Source: an uncultured Clostridia bacterium (GTDB taxonomy: Bacteria; Bacillota; Clostridia; Oscillospirales; CAG-272). From it: DNA of 38,133 bases. Location of the stretch: positions 1-38,133 of the forward strand of contig CANQWE010000015.1 of the NCBI GenBank assembly GCA_947627475.1. The letters run 5' to 3'. Position 1 is the stretch's first letter, and each line of letters opens with the position of its first letter. The notes under the pieces are model-generated. The model was not told the DNA's origin. It ran no database searches and worked only from the letters and a program-made list of their open reading frames with translations. Both the position numbers and the translations under genes were made by a program. Positions 16,157 to 24,313 of the stretch are shown piece after piece.

Positions 16157-17251
16157 CTATGGAATTACGTACAAGGTCAGATCCCATGCCGGAATGCAGG
16201 GGGGCCTGCGCAAATAAAACCTTGCACTGGGGTATAGCTCCTGCAGCATTTTCGGCAGCACAAACAAATCCTCTGTTCTATGATACAGAGAGACTGCCAG
16301 CGCAGGATGATCGGTATGGATCGTATCCACCGCCCCAGCAAGCGCAGCCGCTTCCTCTCCTTCCACATCCAATTTTATCAGATCTACACTGTCCTTTCCC
16401 CATAGGAGTGAATCGATGGTGCAGCAAGAAATCTCCCCGGTCTTCACCCTGCGTCCGGACCGTCCTCCTGTATTTCCACCTGCTTTGCTGGCCCTGCTTC
16501 CCGCAGTGACAAAATCTGTCACACCATCCCGTTCCCCGACCGCACTGTGGATAGGTATTACTGTACACCGGCCTTCCTCCATTGCGTACCGACACAGCTT
16601 TTGAAAAGTTTTGGGGTCCGGTTCCACAGCCAAAATCTTATCCGGGTGCAGCACATCCACAAAGATTTTTGCGCTGTCCCCTGTATAAGCCCCGCAGTCC
16701 AGCACTGTATGAATACCTTCCGGATCCAGCAAAGATGCAAGGCTGTCCGCCGCACTTTCTGTCTTTGCCAAAAATACAGGATTCCCTGTCAGGCGAAAAG
16801 CGATCATATCTTCAAACAATTCCCTGGAATATGCATCGTTGAAAAGCGCATATACTGCCTCCAGCTGCGCCAGGTGCTCCGTATAATACGCAAAGTCAAA
16901 AAGCCGTCCTCCAAAAAGAGGAACCTCCGGAATGCGTAAAGTATGGCGCCGGCCGATGTTTTGTATTCCTTCCCACACGCTGGAAAGCGTAGTTCCAAAT
17001 GCCAGCAGCACGATAAATTCTGCGCCGTATTTGGCCTCGATTTCCCCAATAGATTGTACCGGCATCCCGCGAAAGGTTCTGCTGCGTACAAATCCATCGC
17101 TGGCAAACACGCCTTCTATAGGAATTCCAAATTTTATGCATGTGTCTAAAATTTTATCTGCACCATTTCCCGTGCCGTATAAAAAGATTGGATACCGGCT
17201 GCGGGCAAGCTGCTGCCAGAGGCAGTCCTTTTCCGTATAGGTACTTTTCAT
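16157..17251 (-). CDS. FkbM family methyltransferase
   Basis: 364 residues in two parts. The N-terminal 120 residues look like a small Rossmann-type domain (IFLYGTGNGADKILD). The C-terminal part is an FkbM-type SAM-dependent O-methyltransferase: TVLDCGAYTGDSAKIFVD binds SAM, ILAVEPDPKTFQKL follows, and VDLIKLDVEGEEAAALAG is the FkbM hallmark. Such enzymes often methylate glycans or other surface molecules; the substrate here is unknown. A Ser/Gly/Arg-rich loop lies near residues 264-277. It converges on the zinc-ribbon gene and shares its terminator. Confidence 0.88.
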   Translation of the reverse strand: MKSTYTEKDCLWQQLARSRYPIFLYGTGNGADKILDTCIKFGIPIEGVFASDGFVRSRTFRGMPVQSIGEIEAKYGAEFIVLLAFGTTLSSVWEGIQNIGRRHTLRIPEVPLFGGRLFDFAYYTEHLAQLEAVYALFNDAYSRELFEDMIAFRLTGNPVFLAKTESAADSLASLLDPEGIHTVLDCGAYTGDSAKIFVDVLHPDKILAVEPDPKTFQKLCRYAMEEGRCTVIPIHSAVGERDGVTDFVTAGSRASKAGGNTGGRSGRRVKTGEISCCTIDSLLWGKDSVDLIKLDVEGEEAAALAGAVDTIHTDHPALAVSLYHRTEDLFVLPKMLQELYPSARFYLRRPPCIPAWDLTLYVIP

Positions 17252-17333
17252 AGCACACCTTCTTGCATTTTGTTTTTTTCCATGCTATACTGATGGAAAA
17301 ATAAGGTACAGTCACAACAAATAAGCGATGGAA

Positions 17334-17512
17334 GGAGGGGGCTCCCTCCGTCTCTCCTGCGGCAATCCATTTCCCCTTACTAAGGGGGAGGCTTCGGGAA
17401 TGTTGACCCCTGTAAGGCTTTCGGGGGTGTCAGCAAAGCCCTTCTTTCGAGGCAGGGGCTATCATCATGGAGAGATAATACGTAAACGATCTTCTCCTAA
17501 GCCGTTTGCTGT
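17334..17512. repeat. Cluster of short hairpins related to the dispersed repeats
   Basis: Three hairpins follow each other: GGAGGGGGCTCCCTCC (17334-17349), CCCCTTACTAAGGGG (17373-17387) and GACCCC...GGGGGTGTC (17405-17431). The tail ACGATCTTC...GCCGTTTGCTGT (17483-17512) resembles the right end of the element at 14434-14612. No gene is visible in this gap (17252-17547). Confidence 0.5.
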
Positions 17513-17547
17513 GACTGCGCCAAATAAAAAAGCAAAGGAGAAACCCG

Positions 17548-17889
17548 ATGGACTGTCTGTTTTGTAAAATCGTCTCTGGCGAGATTCCGTCCAACAAAGT
17601 ATACGAAGATGAAATGATTTATGCATTTCACGATATCAATCCTATGGCTCCGACCCATATTCTGATCATTCCCAAGGAGCACATTGCTTCCTCTATGAAT
17701 GACATTACCGGTGAAAGCAGTCCCTGCATTGCAAGAATCTTTGAAAAGATCCCTCAGATTGCAAAGCAGGCCGGGCTTACCGGCGGATACCGGGTAATCT
17801 GCAACTGCGGTCCGGACGCAGATCAAACCATACTGCATCTCCATTTCCATCTGCTGGGCGGCAAAAAATTATCTGCAAACCTGGGTTAA
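17548..17889 (+). CDS. HIT family (histidine triad) nucleotide-binding protein
   Basis: 113-residue Hint-type protein, a purine nucleotide phosphoramidase by family. It starts MDCLFCKIVSGEIPSNKVYE, continues with HDINPMAPTHILIIPKEHI, and carries the histidine triad ILHLHFHLLGG (His97, 99 and 101). Cys3 and Cys6 form the zinc-type N-terminal pair seen in many family members. Length is normal. AAAGGAG precedes the ATG. It converges on the aspartate kinase gene and shares a terminator with it. Confidence 0.95.
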   Translation: MDCLFCKIVSGEIPSNKVYEDEMIYAFHDINPMAPTHILIIPKEHIASSMNDITGESSPCIARIFEKIPQIAKQAGLTGGYRVICNCGPDADQTILHLHFHLLGGKKLSANLG

Positions 17890-17893
17890 AAAC

Positions 17894-17931
17894 TACCCCA
17901 CGAAATCGGCGATTTCGTGGGGTACATTTTT
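17894..17931. terminator. Bidirectional terminator between the HIT and aspartate kinase genes
   Basis: TACCCCACGAAATC-GGC-GATTTCGTGGGGTA is a perfect 14 bp stem, followed by CATTTTTT on plus and GTTTTT on minus. It serves both converging genes. Confidence 0.93.
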
Positions 17932-19259
17932 TACCGGGATACAAATTCAGCGTAAATCGCATGGAGCGCTTTTTCAAAATCCGATTCGTTTACGCCAATG
18001 ATAATACTCAGTTCACTGGATCCCTGATCGATCATACGAATGTTAATATCCACCTCTGCAATAGCACGGAACACACGCGCCGCCGTTCCCTTAGCCCGCA
18101 CCATGCCCCGTCCTACAACAGCAATCAGCGCGATGCCGTCTTCAAAGGAAATTGCCTCCGGTTCACAAGCCTCACAAATCCCATCCAAAATGTTCTTCCT
18201 GCTATGCTCGCTTATATCAGCGGATAGGATCACGCCCATGGTATCGATACCTGACGGAAGATGCTCGAAGGTAGCGCCCTCTTTTTCAATAACTTCCAGC
18301 ACCCGTCTGCCAAAGCCCACCTCTGTATTCATCTGATCCTTTTCAATCTGCAGAACCGAGAATCCCTTTTTGCCGGCAATCCCGGTAATTACCTTCTCCC
18401 GATCATATTCAGCAGCAGAGGGAACGATCATGGTACCCGGATCCTCAGGCTGATTGGTATTGCGGATATTGATGGGAATGCCGGCAAAGCGCACCGGAAA
18501 AATCGCATCTTCATGGAGAACGCCGGCCCCCATATAGGAAAGCTCCCGTAGCTCCTGATATGTAATCACCTCAATGACGCAGGGGTCCTTGACGATCCGG
18601 GGATCTGCCATCAGAAAGCCGGAAACGTCCGTCCAGTTTTCGTACAATACGGCCCCGGCCGCTCTGGCCACAATGGAGCCGGTAATATCGCTGCCGCCTC
18701 TGGCAAAGGTTTTGATGGTTCCGTTGGGCATAGATCCATAAAAGCCGGGAATCACCGCCCGCTCATGGCGGGTGAGTCGGTCAGAGAGAATAATATTGGT
18801 TTTTTCTGCATCAAAGGAGCCGTCATCGTAAAACTTAATTACTTTCGCGGCATCTAAAAAATCAAATCCGATCAGCTTTGCCAAAATCAAGCCGTTTAAA
18901 TACTCTCCTCTGGAGGCAGCATAATCGCTTCCGGCGTGATAATGAAACGCATTTTTGATCGCCGCAAATTCCTCGGACAAATCCAGGTCCAGTCCCAGGT
19001 CCCGGATGATATCCTGATACCGCTGTTCAATTTTTGTAAAGGCGTCTGAGAAGTCCTCTCCCTCCGAGGCCAACTGATAGCAGTGGTACAGCATATCGGT
19101 CACTTTTATATCGCCGTCAAATCGCCTGCCAGGGGCGGAAGGGACCGCGTAGCGGCGTGCGGGATCTGCAGTAATAATGCTTTGCACCCGGCGGAAATGT
19201 TCAGCGTCTGCTAGAGAAGACCCGCCAAACTTTACGACTTTAACTGGATCTGCGTTCAT
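17931..19259 (-). CDS. Aspartate kinase
   Basis: Phosphorylates aspartate, the first step to lysine, threonine, methionine and diaminopimelate. The 442-residue product begins with VKVVKFGGSSLADAEHFRRV (kinase signature KFGGSS). Later come TFARGGSDITGSIVARA and YENWTDVSGFLMADPRIV, the aspartate-binding region. Two ACT domains fill the C-terminal 150 residues (GFSVLQIEKDQMNTE; IALIAVVGRGMV), so feedback control by an end product is expected. I place the start at 19259, because the promoter -10 box lies over the upstream open frame: the transcript begins near 19292 and the in-frame ATG at 19319 is not transcribed. It belongs to the group with VPSAPGRRF in the second block. Confidence 0.93.
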   Translation of the reverse strand: MNADPVKVVKFGGSSLADAEHFRRVQSIITADPARRYAVPSAPGRRFDGDIKVTDMLYHCYQLASEGEDFSDAFTKIEQRYQDIIRDLGLDLDLSEEFAAIKNAFHYHAGSDYAASRGEYLNGLILAKLIGFDFLDAAKVIKFYDDGSFDAEKTNIILSDRLTRHERAVIPGFYGSMPNGTIKTFARGGSDITGSIVARAAGAVLYENWTDVSGFLMADPRIVKDPCVIEVITYQELRELSYMGAGVLHEDAIFPVRFAGIPINIRNTNQPEDPGTMIVPSAAEYDREKVITGIAGKKGFSVLQIEKDQMNTEVGFGRRVLEVIEKEGATFEHLPSGIDTMGVILSADISEHSRKNILDGICEACEPEAISFEDGIALIAVVGRGMVRAKGTAARVFRAIAEVDINIRMIDQGSSELSIIIGVNESDFEKALHAIYAEFVSR

Positions 19260-19298
19260 GATGCTCTTTAACTCCATATTCTTTAATGTAACAGTACT

Positions 19299-19327
19299 AT
19301 TATATGGATTTTCCTCCATAAAGTCAA
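19299..19327 (-). promoter_or_regulatory. Sigma-A promoter of the aspartate kinase gene
   Basis: TTGACT (19327-19322) and TATAAT (19304-19299), 17 bp spacer. It rules out the ATG at 19319 as the start and leaves a leader of only about 33 nt. Confidence 0.85.
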
Positions 19328-19467
19328 TATGAAATCCGACACAAAACGTGTCCCCGCGCTTTTTCCTTTGGACATTGGATAAGCAGAGAGAAGTTTTTCG
19401 GTTCAGTCATGGATCGCATTTTGTCCGCATATATATTTTTTGAAGAATTTGATCGGAGGTATTATGC

Positions 19468-21009
19468 ATGGACAAACCGGGACTTTTGAAAAACGAGGAG
19501 GCGATCTTATATTCCTCCCAATATGACTTGCCCGTCACCGGAGAGGGCGGCGGGGAGTATACGATGCCGGACTATTATCCGGAAATTCGGCGGCTGGTAA
19601 GCGTCAGCGCCAAAGCACTGCCGGATTCCAAATTTCTCTCCGGAAACCTACTGGAATTCGGGGGCACCATTGCTTTTTCTATTTTGTATATTGGAGACGA
19701 CGGCAGTCTGGTCTGTGTTCCCTACGCATGTGAATACAGCGGCAACAGTCAGCTGCCGTCCGAGCCCCAGGGAGGCGGGGCGGCCATTCATGTGGAAACG
19801 ACTGCAGAATCGCCCCAATGCCGGGTACTGGCCCCCCGCAGCGTTTCTTTGAAAACCCGGCTGCGTACCCGAATCATGGCGGATGCCGCAAACGTATACG
19901 CCTGCCGCGCGACGGATACAGATGGAGAGCGGGCTATCGCGGAAGACCTTGCAACACTGGAAATTCTGCCGGATATGGTGAACACGGTAAAGCGCGGATA
20001 TGCTTCCTCCACCGGATCTGTTTCCGGAGAACTGCATGAACGTGTCGGCACCAAACTGATTTCCTGCGACGGAACGGTAAATGTTACGGACGCCGTTGCA
20101 AAAAAAGACGCCATTCAGGTAAAAGGAGATATCAGCGTCCGTTGTCTGGCGCTTGCACCCGATGGACTTTATACGATTCTGCGGGGAAGTATCCCCTTTG
20201 AGGAAGGAATGACTGCGGAAGGCGCCGAGGAAGGAGATGCCGTCACTGCATGGGGGCGAGTAGCTTCTGTCTCTGTGCAGGCAGATGAGGAAACCGGTGT
20301 GATCCACATGGATGCTGAGTATGACTTAAACGGACTATGGTCCAGAGTAACACAGGTTCCCGTAACACAAGACGTATATTCCACAGAATACGACTTAGAA
20401 GCAAAACACAGCGATCTGGGCGTTCTGAGTCTTCTTTGCTGCGCCAACGGTACACTAAGTCTGAACGGCAGCGGTCAGCGCCAGTCAAGAGCAGGTGCAA
20501 ATGACTACCTTATTGACGTCAGTGCACAGCCTGTAATCGAAAAGGTGGAATGCAAAGACCATAAGCTTCTCTTCAGCGGCAACTGCGCCGTCAAAGCGCT
20601 GATCGCTTCTGAGGGTGACGTAGTGAGTGAAGAATTTACCATTCCCTTAAAGTACGAGCTGCGTACCCAGGACGACGTGGCACCACAGGATATTATCTGG
20701 CAGGCGATCTGCTGTGCTACGGATACATCCGGCAGAATGGAAGGCAGTCAAATCCACGCTGTAGCAGAAGTGTCCATTGCTGTGCATGCGGTGCAAAAGA
20801 CACAGCACAGCCCTGTTACGGAAGCGATTTTAGACAAGTACGCCAAACGGAATACGGACGGATCCTGCATACGGATTTGCTTTCCCGAAGCGGGGCAGCG
20901 TGTATGGGAAATTGCAAAACGCTGCAACGCCAGCGGCGCAGAAGTAGAACGGATCAATAAAACCCAGCGGGATGCTGTGTGTGATGGAAAACCGCTGATT
21001 ATCAAATAA
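19468..21009 (+). CDS. SipL-like spore coat morphogenesis protein (SPOCS and LysM domains)
   Basis: 513 residues with DUF3794/SPOCS-type regions: at the start (YDLPVTGEGGGEYTMPDYYP), near 195-250 and near 345-405. A C-terminal LysM-like domain follows (RVWEIAKRCNASGAEVERIN, about 470-513). This layout and length match SipL of Clostridioides difficile, which recruits coat proteins to the forespore surface through SpoIVA. It is therefore good evidence that the organism forms spores. Expression in the mother cell under sigma-E would be expected, but I could not find a convincing sigma-E promoter. The start has GGAGG 8-9 nt upstream. It is a single-gene unit. Confidence 0.86.
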   Translation: MDKPGLLKNEEAILYSSQYDLPVTGEGGGEYTMPDYYPEIRRLVSVSAKALPDSKFLSGNLLEFGGTIAFSILYIGDDGSLVCVPYACEYSGNSQLPSEPQGGGAAIHVETTAESPQCRVLAPRSVSLKTRLRTRIMADAANVYACRATDTDGERAIAEDLATLEILPDMVNTVKRGYASSTGSVSGELHERVGTKLISCDGTVNVTDAVAKKDAIQVKGDISVRCLALAPDGLYTILRGSIPFEEGMTAEGAEEGDAVTAWGRVASVSVQADEETGVIHMDAEYDLNGLWSRVTQVPVTQDVYSTEYDLEAKHSDLGVLSLLCCANGTLSLNGSGQRQSRAGANDYLIDVSAQPVIEKVECKDHKLLFSGNCAVKALIASEGDVVSEEFTIPLKYELRTQDDVAPQDIIWQAICCATDTSGRMEGSQIHAVAEVSIAVHAVQKTQHSPVTEAILDKYAKRNTDGSCIRICFPEAGQRVWEIAKRCNASGAEVERINKTQRDAVCDGKPLIIK

Positions 21010-21082
21010 GCCGCCGCACAAGGAGGCACGCTGCTGCAACTACTGTCTCAAAAGTCCTGCAGTACTGCTTTTTACCTCCCTT

Positions 21083-21278
21083 GTCTGTGCTTCGCAAACG
21101 AAGTACCGGGGTGATATCGTTATCTAACTCAGCCTCCCTTGCGTAAAGGGAGGTGGTACGCAAAGCGTGACGGAGGGATTGTATAGGTATACTTTCCACC
21201 TACAGATTCTGTATAGCCATCATGTTACAATCCCCCATCCGCTATCGCGGGAGCCCCCTTTACGAAAGGGGGCCTTTG
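21083..21278. repeat. Dispersed repeat: degraded unit plus a complete inverted pair
   Basis: A degraded unit (21083-21115) has CTTCG-CAAA-CGAAG. The complete element (21131-21278) is built of two units in inverted order: AGCCTCCCTTGCGTAAAGGG...GGAGGGATTGTA, and ACAATCCCCC...CCCCCTTTACGAAAGGGGGC. About 22 bp at each end match as inverted repeats. The left 80 bp aligns with 11801-11880 (inverted) and 10222-10298. The rest of the gap to 21500 shows no gene. Confidence 0.78.
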
Positions 21279-21506
21279 TTTTAGCTACTAACGTAGGCGT
21301 CTTCTTTATCTATGGGGGCTTTTCTATGGTCGCTGGTACAAATTTTACAGGTAAGGGAGTCTTTATATTCAGCATCTTGGCAGCCTACCGGCCAACTTAT
21401 AAGGATGGTTGCTACCGTATTTGTATGTCAATACGACTTTCCTGCTTAAAAAGGCAGCGCTATTTCTCTCCTTTTCTTTGTGTCTACAATATTCACAGAA
21501 TATTTA

Positions 21507-21534
21507 TTGTTTTTTTCCCAAAGTGTGGTATGAT
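21507..21534 (+). promoter_or_regulatory. Probable promoter of the DUF5685/J-domain operon
   Basis: TTGTTT and TATGAT with a 16 bp spacer, about 30 bp before the first ATG at 21563. It lies inside an open frame that continues upstream, so it supports the ATG at 21563 as the real start. Confidence 0.6.
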
Positions 21535-21562
21535 AATCTGTAAAGGCAGAAAGGAGAGGCAA

Positions 21563-22426
21563 ATGTTCGGGTATATACGTCCCTATGTGCCGGATATGCG
21601 GGTCCGCGAGCATGAATTGTACAGGGCAGTGTATTGCGGGCTGTGCAAGTCTATGGGAAGACATACAGGATGCGCCTCCCGGCTTACCCTAAGCTATGAT
21701 TTTGTCTTTCTTGCCGCAATCCGTATGGTTTTGGAACAGGTTTCATACAATGCCCGTCCCTGCCGCTGCGGCGCGCATCCGTTGAAAAAGCGTGCGATTC
21801 TTGAGGACAACAGCGCTCTGGCCTATTGTGCCCGTGCCGCTTCCCTTCTGACGGAAGCCAAGATTGCAGACGACATACAAGATACAAAAGGTCTCGCGCT
21901 GCGTGCCCGCATGCTCCATCCTGCGGCAAGGCGCATGTGCAAAAAAGCATTTCCGAAAAAAGAGGGGCCCGGAGAAAAAATCAAAGAGTCGCTGCAGCAG
22001 CTGCATGCGCTGGAAGCCGCTCAGTGTGCCTCTCTGGATGACACTGCAGATTGTTTTGGCGCCCTGCTTTCCGATATATTCTCCTGGAAACTTACTGGGG
22101 CCGCACAAAAAATTGCCGCGGCCATCGGCTTTGCCACAGGACGTTTTATCTATGTGCTGGATGCTGCAGACGATCGGGAGCAGGATCAAAAAAACGGCAG
22201 CTATAATCCTTTGAATATTGCTCCAATGGATCCGGAAAGCCTGTCTGTGGCAGTGCGCCTGGATCTGTCCAGGCTGGAGGCCGCTGTAAATCTGATGGAT
22301 TTTACCGGCCGCAGTGAACTGCTTGGTATTATCGAAAACATTTTATATAAAGGTATGCCTCTGGAAGCCGACCGGGTTTTCCAGGGAAAATGTAAAACGC
22401 AGGAAAGGCATGGTTCATCCACATGA
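21563..22426 (+). CDS. DUF5685 family protein with two aspartate-rich motifs
   Basis: 287 residues beginning [20 protein letters not shown], which I recognise as the start of the uncharacterised DUF5685 family. A Cys pair sits in [10 protein letters not shown] (Cys25, Cys28) and two more in RPCRCG. Prediction by eye is mostly helical. Two acidic motifs stand out: DDIQD at 103-107 and, about 100 residues later, the [18 protein letters not shown] stretch at 200-217. The order and form recall the two aspartate-rich motifs of squalene/phytoene-type isoprenoid synthases; this is inference only. AAAGGAGAGG precedes the ATG. Its stop overlaps the start of the J-domain gene (ATGA), so the two are translationally coupled. 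Confidence 0.72.
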   Translation: MFGYIRPYVPDMRVREHELYRAVYCGLCKSMGRHTGCASRLTLSYDFVFLAAIRMVLEQVSYNARPCRCGAHPLKKRAILEDNSALAYCARAASLLTEAKIADDIQDTKGLALRARMLHPAARRMCKKAFPKKEGPGEKIKESLQQLHALEAAQCASLDDTADCFGALLSDIFSWKLTGAAQKIAAAIGFATGRFIYVLDAADDREQDQKNGSYNPLNIAPMDPESLSVAVRLDLSRLEAAVNLMDFTGRSELLGIIENILYKGMPLEADRVFQGKCKTQERHGSST

Positions 22427-23040
22427 CAGACCCTTATAAGGTCCTCGGCGTCTCCAGAAACGCAACAGACGATGAAATCAAAAAGGCTTACAGAGAACTG
22501 GCGCGTAAGTATCATCCGGACAATTATACTGACACGAACCTGGCAGAACTGGCGGAAGAAAAAATGAAGGAGATCAACGAAGCGTATGATCAAATTCAAT
22601 CGGAACGCTCCGGAAAAGGCGGCGGTTCTTCCACCTATAATAACGCCAACTACGGCAGCGGGACTACTACTGACAGCCGGTATATAGAAATCCGAAATCT
22701 TATCAATCAACGCCGGTATTCCGAGGCAGAAATGCGTTTGGATTCTATGTCGGTGGCAGATCGTAATGCGGAATGGAATTTCTTGAAGGGATGTGTACTG
22801 GCCCAGCGTGGGCACTTCTATGACGCCCAAAGGTTTATCGAAACCGCCTGCTATATGGATCCCAATAATACAGAATATCACAACGTCCGGGCGCAAATGG
22901 CCAGCCGGGCTGGCGGATATGGTGCCACATACAACACGAGAAATACAGGAGACAACGACTTATGTTCCATTTGTACGACCCTGTGGTGTATGGATTCTTG
23001 TTGTGAGTGTATGGGCGGCGACTGTATTCGCTGCTGCTAA
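22423..23040 (+). CDS. J-domain protein with a nine-cysteine C-terminal tail
   Basis: 205 residues. The J domain (1-60) has [20 protein letters not shown], the HPD motif at 31-33 (stimulates DnaK ATPase by family knowledge) and [15 protein letters not shown] Gly/Ser linker (65-82) leads to a helical, TPR-like region (85-150) with [20 protein letters not shown]. The last 25 residues hold nine cysteines (181, 184, 189, 193, 194, 196, 201, 204, 205). This is not the DnaJ zinc finger, so it may bind metal or be modified. It is the middle gene of an operon, coupled to the DUF5685 gene and followed 14 bp later by a membrane protein. Confidence 0.9.
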   Translation: MTDPYKVLGVSRNATDDEIKKAYRELARKYHPDNYTDTNLAELAEEKMKEINEAYDQIQSERSGKGGGSSTYNNANYGSGTTTDSRYIEIRNLINQRRYSEAEMRLDSMSVADRNAEWNFLKGCVLAQRGHFYDAQRFIETACYMDPNNTEYHNVRAQMASRAGGYGATYNTRNTGDNDLCSICTTLWCMDSCCECMGGDCIRCC

Positions 23041-23054
23041 TCAGGAGGTCAGCC

Positions 23055-23585
23055 ATGGAAAGCAGTCATAAGCAGACCAAACGAATCGCCCTGTGCGCGC
23101 TCCTATCCGGGCTCAGCTTAGCCGTGCTGTATATAGGGGCCCTCAGCGGGATTTTTGACTTGTGTGCAGTGATTGTAGGCGCGCTGTGCATCGCTTTTGT
23201 GGTGCTGGAGATCGGCGGGATTTATCCCTGGCTCACCGGTGCAGTGACAAGCGTGTTGTGTCTCCTGCTTTTGCCGGATAAATTTGTAGCATTGGAATAT
23301 GTTGTGCTGGGTGCGCTGTATCCCATCATCAAGTCCTTTTTTGAACGGTTTGGAAAATTGTCCTCATGGGTGATGAAGCTTGTATACTTCAATGCAGCCC
23401 TTACAGTTTGTGTGCTCCTGTCGATGTTCGTGCTGCACTCCCAGGATTTCGTGTCCGCTTCGTGGCTGGTAATATTTGCTGCAGGAAACGTCTTTTTTGT
23501 AATTTACGATATTGCTCTCACATCCTTTATTTCTGTATATGTGCTGCGCCTGCGCAAGCGATTGAAAATCAAAGGATGGAAATAA
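23055..23585 (+). CDS. Small integral membrane protein of unknown function
   Basis: 176 residues with five or six hydrophobic segments (about 10-28, 32-50, 55-72, 78-92, 108-128, 135-160) and a basic C-terminus (RLRKRLKIKGWK). The start MESSHKQTKRIALCALLSGL resembles ECF S-component or DUF2232-like membrane proteins; this is only suggestive. AGGAGG lies just before the ATG, and an in-frame upstream extension overlaps the J-domain gene. Its stop codon is inside the terminator stem. The gene closes the DUF5685/J-domain operon. Confidence 0.75.
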   Translation: MESSHKQTKRIALCALLSGLSLAVLYIGALSGIFDLCAVIVGALCIAFVVLEIGGIYPWLTGAVTSVLCLLLLPDKFVALEYVVLGALYPIIKSFFERFGKLSSWVMKLVYFNAALTVCVLLSMFVLHSQDFVSASWLVIFAAGNVFFVIYDIALTSFISVYVLRLRKRLKIKGWK

Positions 23586-23610
23586 GCCTCCCGGCCGGGA
23601 GGCTTATTTT
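23581..23610 (+). terminator. Terminator of the DUF5685/J-domain operon
   Basis: AATAAGCCTCCCGGCCGGGAGGCTTATTTTTT. The stop codon of the membrane protein gene forms part of the stem. Confidence 0.93.
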
Positions 23611-23640
23611 TTGCGCGGTCACGGCAAAGCACTGATAGAA

Positions 23641-23855
23641 ATAGTTGCCCCTGCCACCCCACTGGGTTATTTCTTTGCAACGCTTTAAAGACGCTCCGTA
23701 ATGCAAGGAGGGGATGTTCCAAAGGAAAAGACAGGGGGAGAGATAATAGAGTTCTACCCGTCCACCGCTATCGCGGGCCCCACCCCAGCGGCTCGTAAAC
23801 GAGATGCCTGCAAGTAGTGACAAGCGCAGCGAGTCAAGGGGATAGGCAACAGGAT
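23641..23855. repeat. Repeat-derived region, degenerate
   Basis: Contains a unit in minus orientation (23751-23786) with the same CCGCTATCGCGG hairpin as at 21239-21250, plus CTCG-TAAA-CGAG at 23792-23803. GTTGCCCCTGCC at the left and GGGATAGGCAAC at the right suggest an imperfect terminal inverted repeat. No gene seen in this gap. Confidence 0.5.
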
Positions 23856-23905
23856 CCCATCGGTCATGTATAGTAAAAAACTCTAAAAAAACTTGATTTT
23901 TATAA

Positions 23906-23982
23906 AACAGTTAAATAACCGTTCGATTACTGTTATCGTATACATTCGTCATATATTAGAATAATCTATTTAATAACAGTTA
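23906..23982 (+). promoter_or_regulatory. Three TAACAGTTA-like sites upstream of the RHH gene
   Basis: AACAGTTA (23906-23913), its inverted form TACTGTTA (23928-23935) and TAACAGTTA (23974-23982) lie within 80 bp of the small RHH regulator start. The first two form an inverted pair. The spacing and sequence fit an operator for a ribbon-helix-helix protein, which often binds its own promoter. Inference. Confidence 0.5.
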
Positions 23983-24010
23983 CATATCTACATAAAGGAA
24001 GGTGCAAAAC

Positions 24011-24187
24011 TTGCCTACACGTAAAACGCCTTTTTCATTTCACTTGGATGAAGAGGTTTTAACGAAAATCAAACGAATTGCCAAATCAGAAAATCGAAGC
24101 ACCAGCAACCTGCTAGAATATTTGTGCAAGGAATGTATTCGCAAGTACGAAGAAAACTATGGTCAAATCCATACAGATGATTTTTAA
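24011..24187 (+). CDS. Small ribbon-helix-helix (Arc/CopG-like) DNA-binding protein
   Basis: 58 residues. TPFSFHLDEEVLTKIKRIAK has the short beta strand followed by the first helix, and ENRSTSNLLEYLCKECIRKY is the second helix, a ribbon-helix-helix arrangement. I place the start at a TTG (24011), 8 nt after AGGAAGG; an in-frame GTG at 24002 is too close to that site. It directly precedes the YtrA-type regulator and ABC operon, which has its own promoter. Repeated TAACAGT sites lie upstream, so autoregulation is plausible. No toxin gene is adjacent. Confidence 0.75.
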   Translation: MPTRKTPFSFHLDEEVLTKIKRIAKSENRSTSNLLEYLCKECIRKYEENYGQIHTDDF

Positions 24188-24214
24188 ATTTTGCAGGAAA
24201 AATTCCAAAAGGTA

Positions 24215-24271
24215 TTGACTTTCTATAAATATTCCTGTAAAATTCAACTGTACTATTACAGGTGGTACAGT
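24215..24271 (+). promoter_or_regulatory. Promoter and operator of the YtrA-type operon
   Basis: TTGACT (24215-24220) and TAAAAT (24238-24243), 17 bp spacer. A perfect inverted repeat, ACTGTAC-N11-GTACAGT (24247-24271), starts right after the -10 box and covers the transcription start. This is the expected position and form of an operator for the GntR/YtrA regulator encoded next. Confidence 0.85.
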
Positions 24272-24313
24272 GCTGTGATGACAGTCGTAACTATGCAGAA
24301 AGGAGCAGCCTTT

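Noticed and set aside
19380-19467. Sigma-E promoter before the SipL-like gene
   Set aside because: A CATATATAT near 19426 recalls a -10 box, but I found no fitting -35 box at the right distance.
21167-21562. 132-codon upstream extension of the DUF5685 protein
   Set aside because: It crosses a dispersed repeat and the predicted promoter. The family begins at [10 protein letters not shown], where a good ribosome site is found.
23906-24187. Toxin-antitoxin module with the RHH protein as antitoxin
   Set aside because: No small toxin gene flanks it; the next gene is a YtrA-type repressor with its own promoter.
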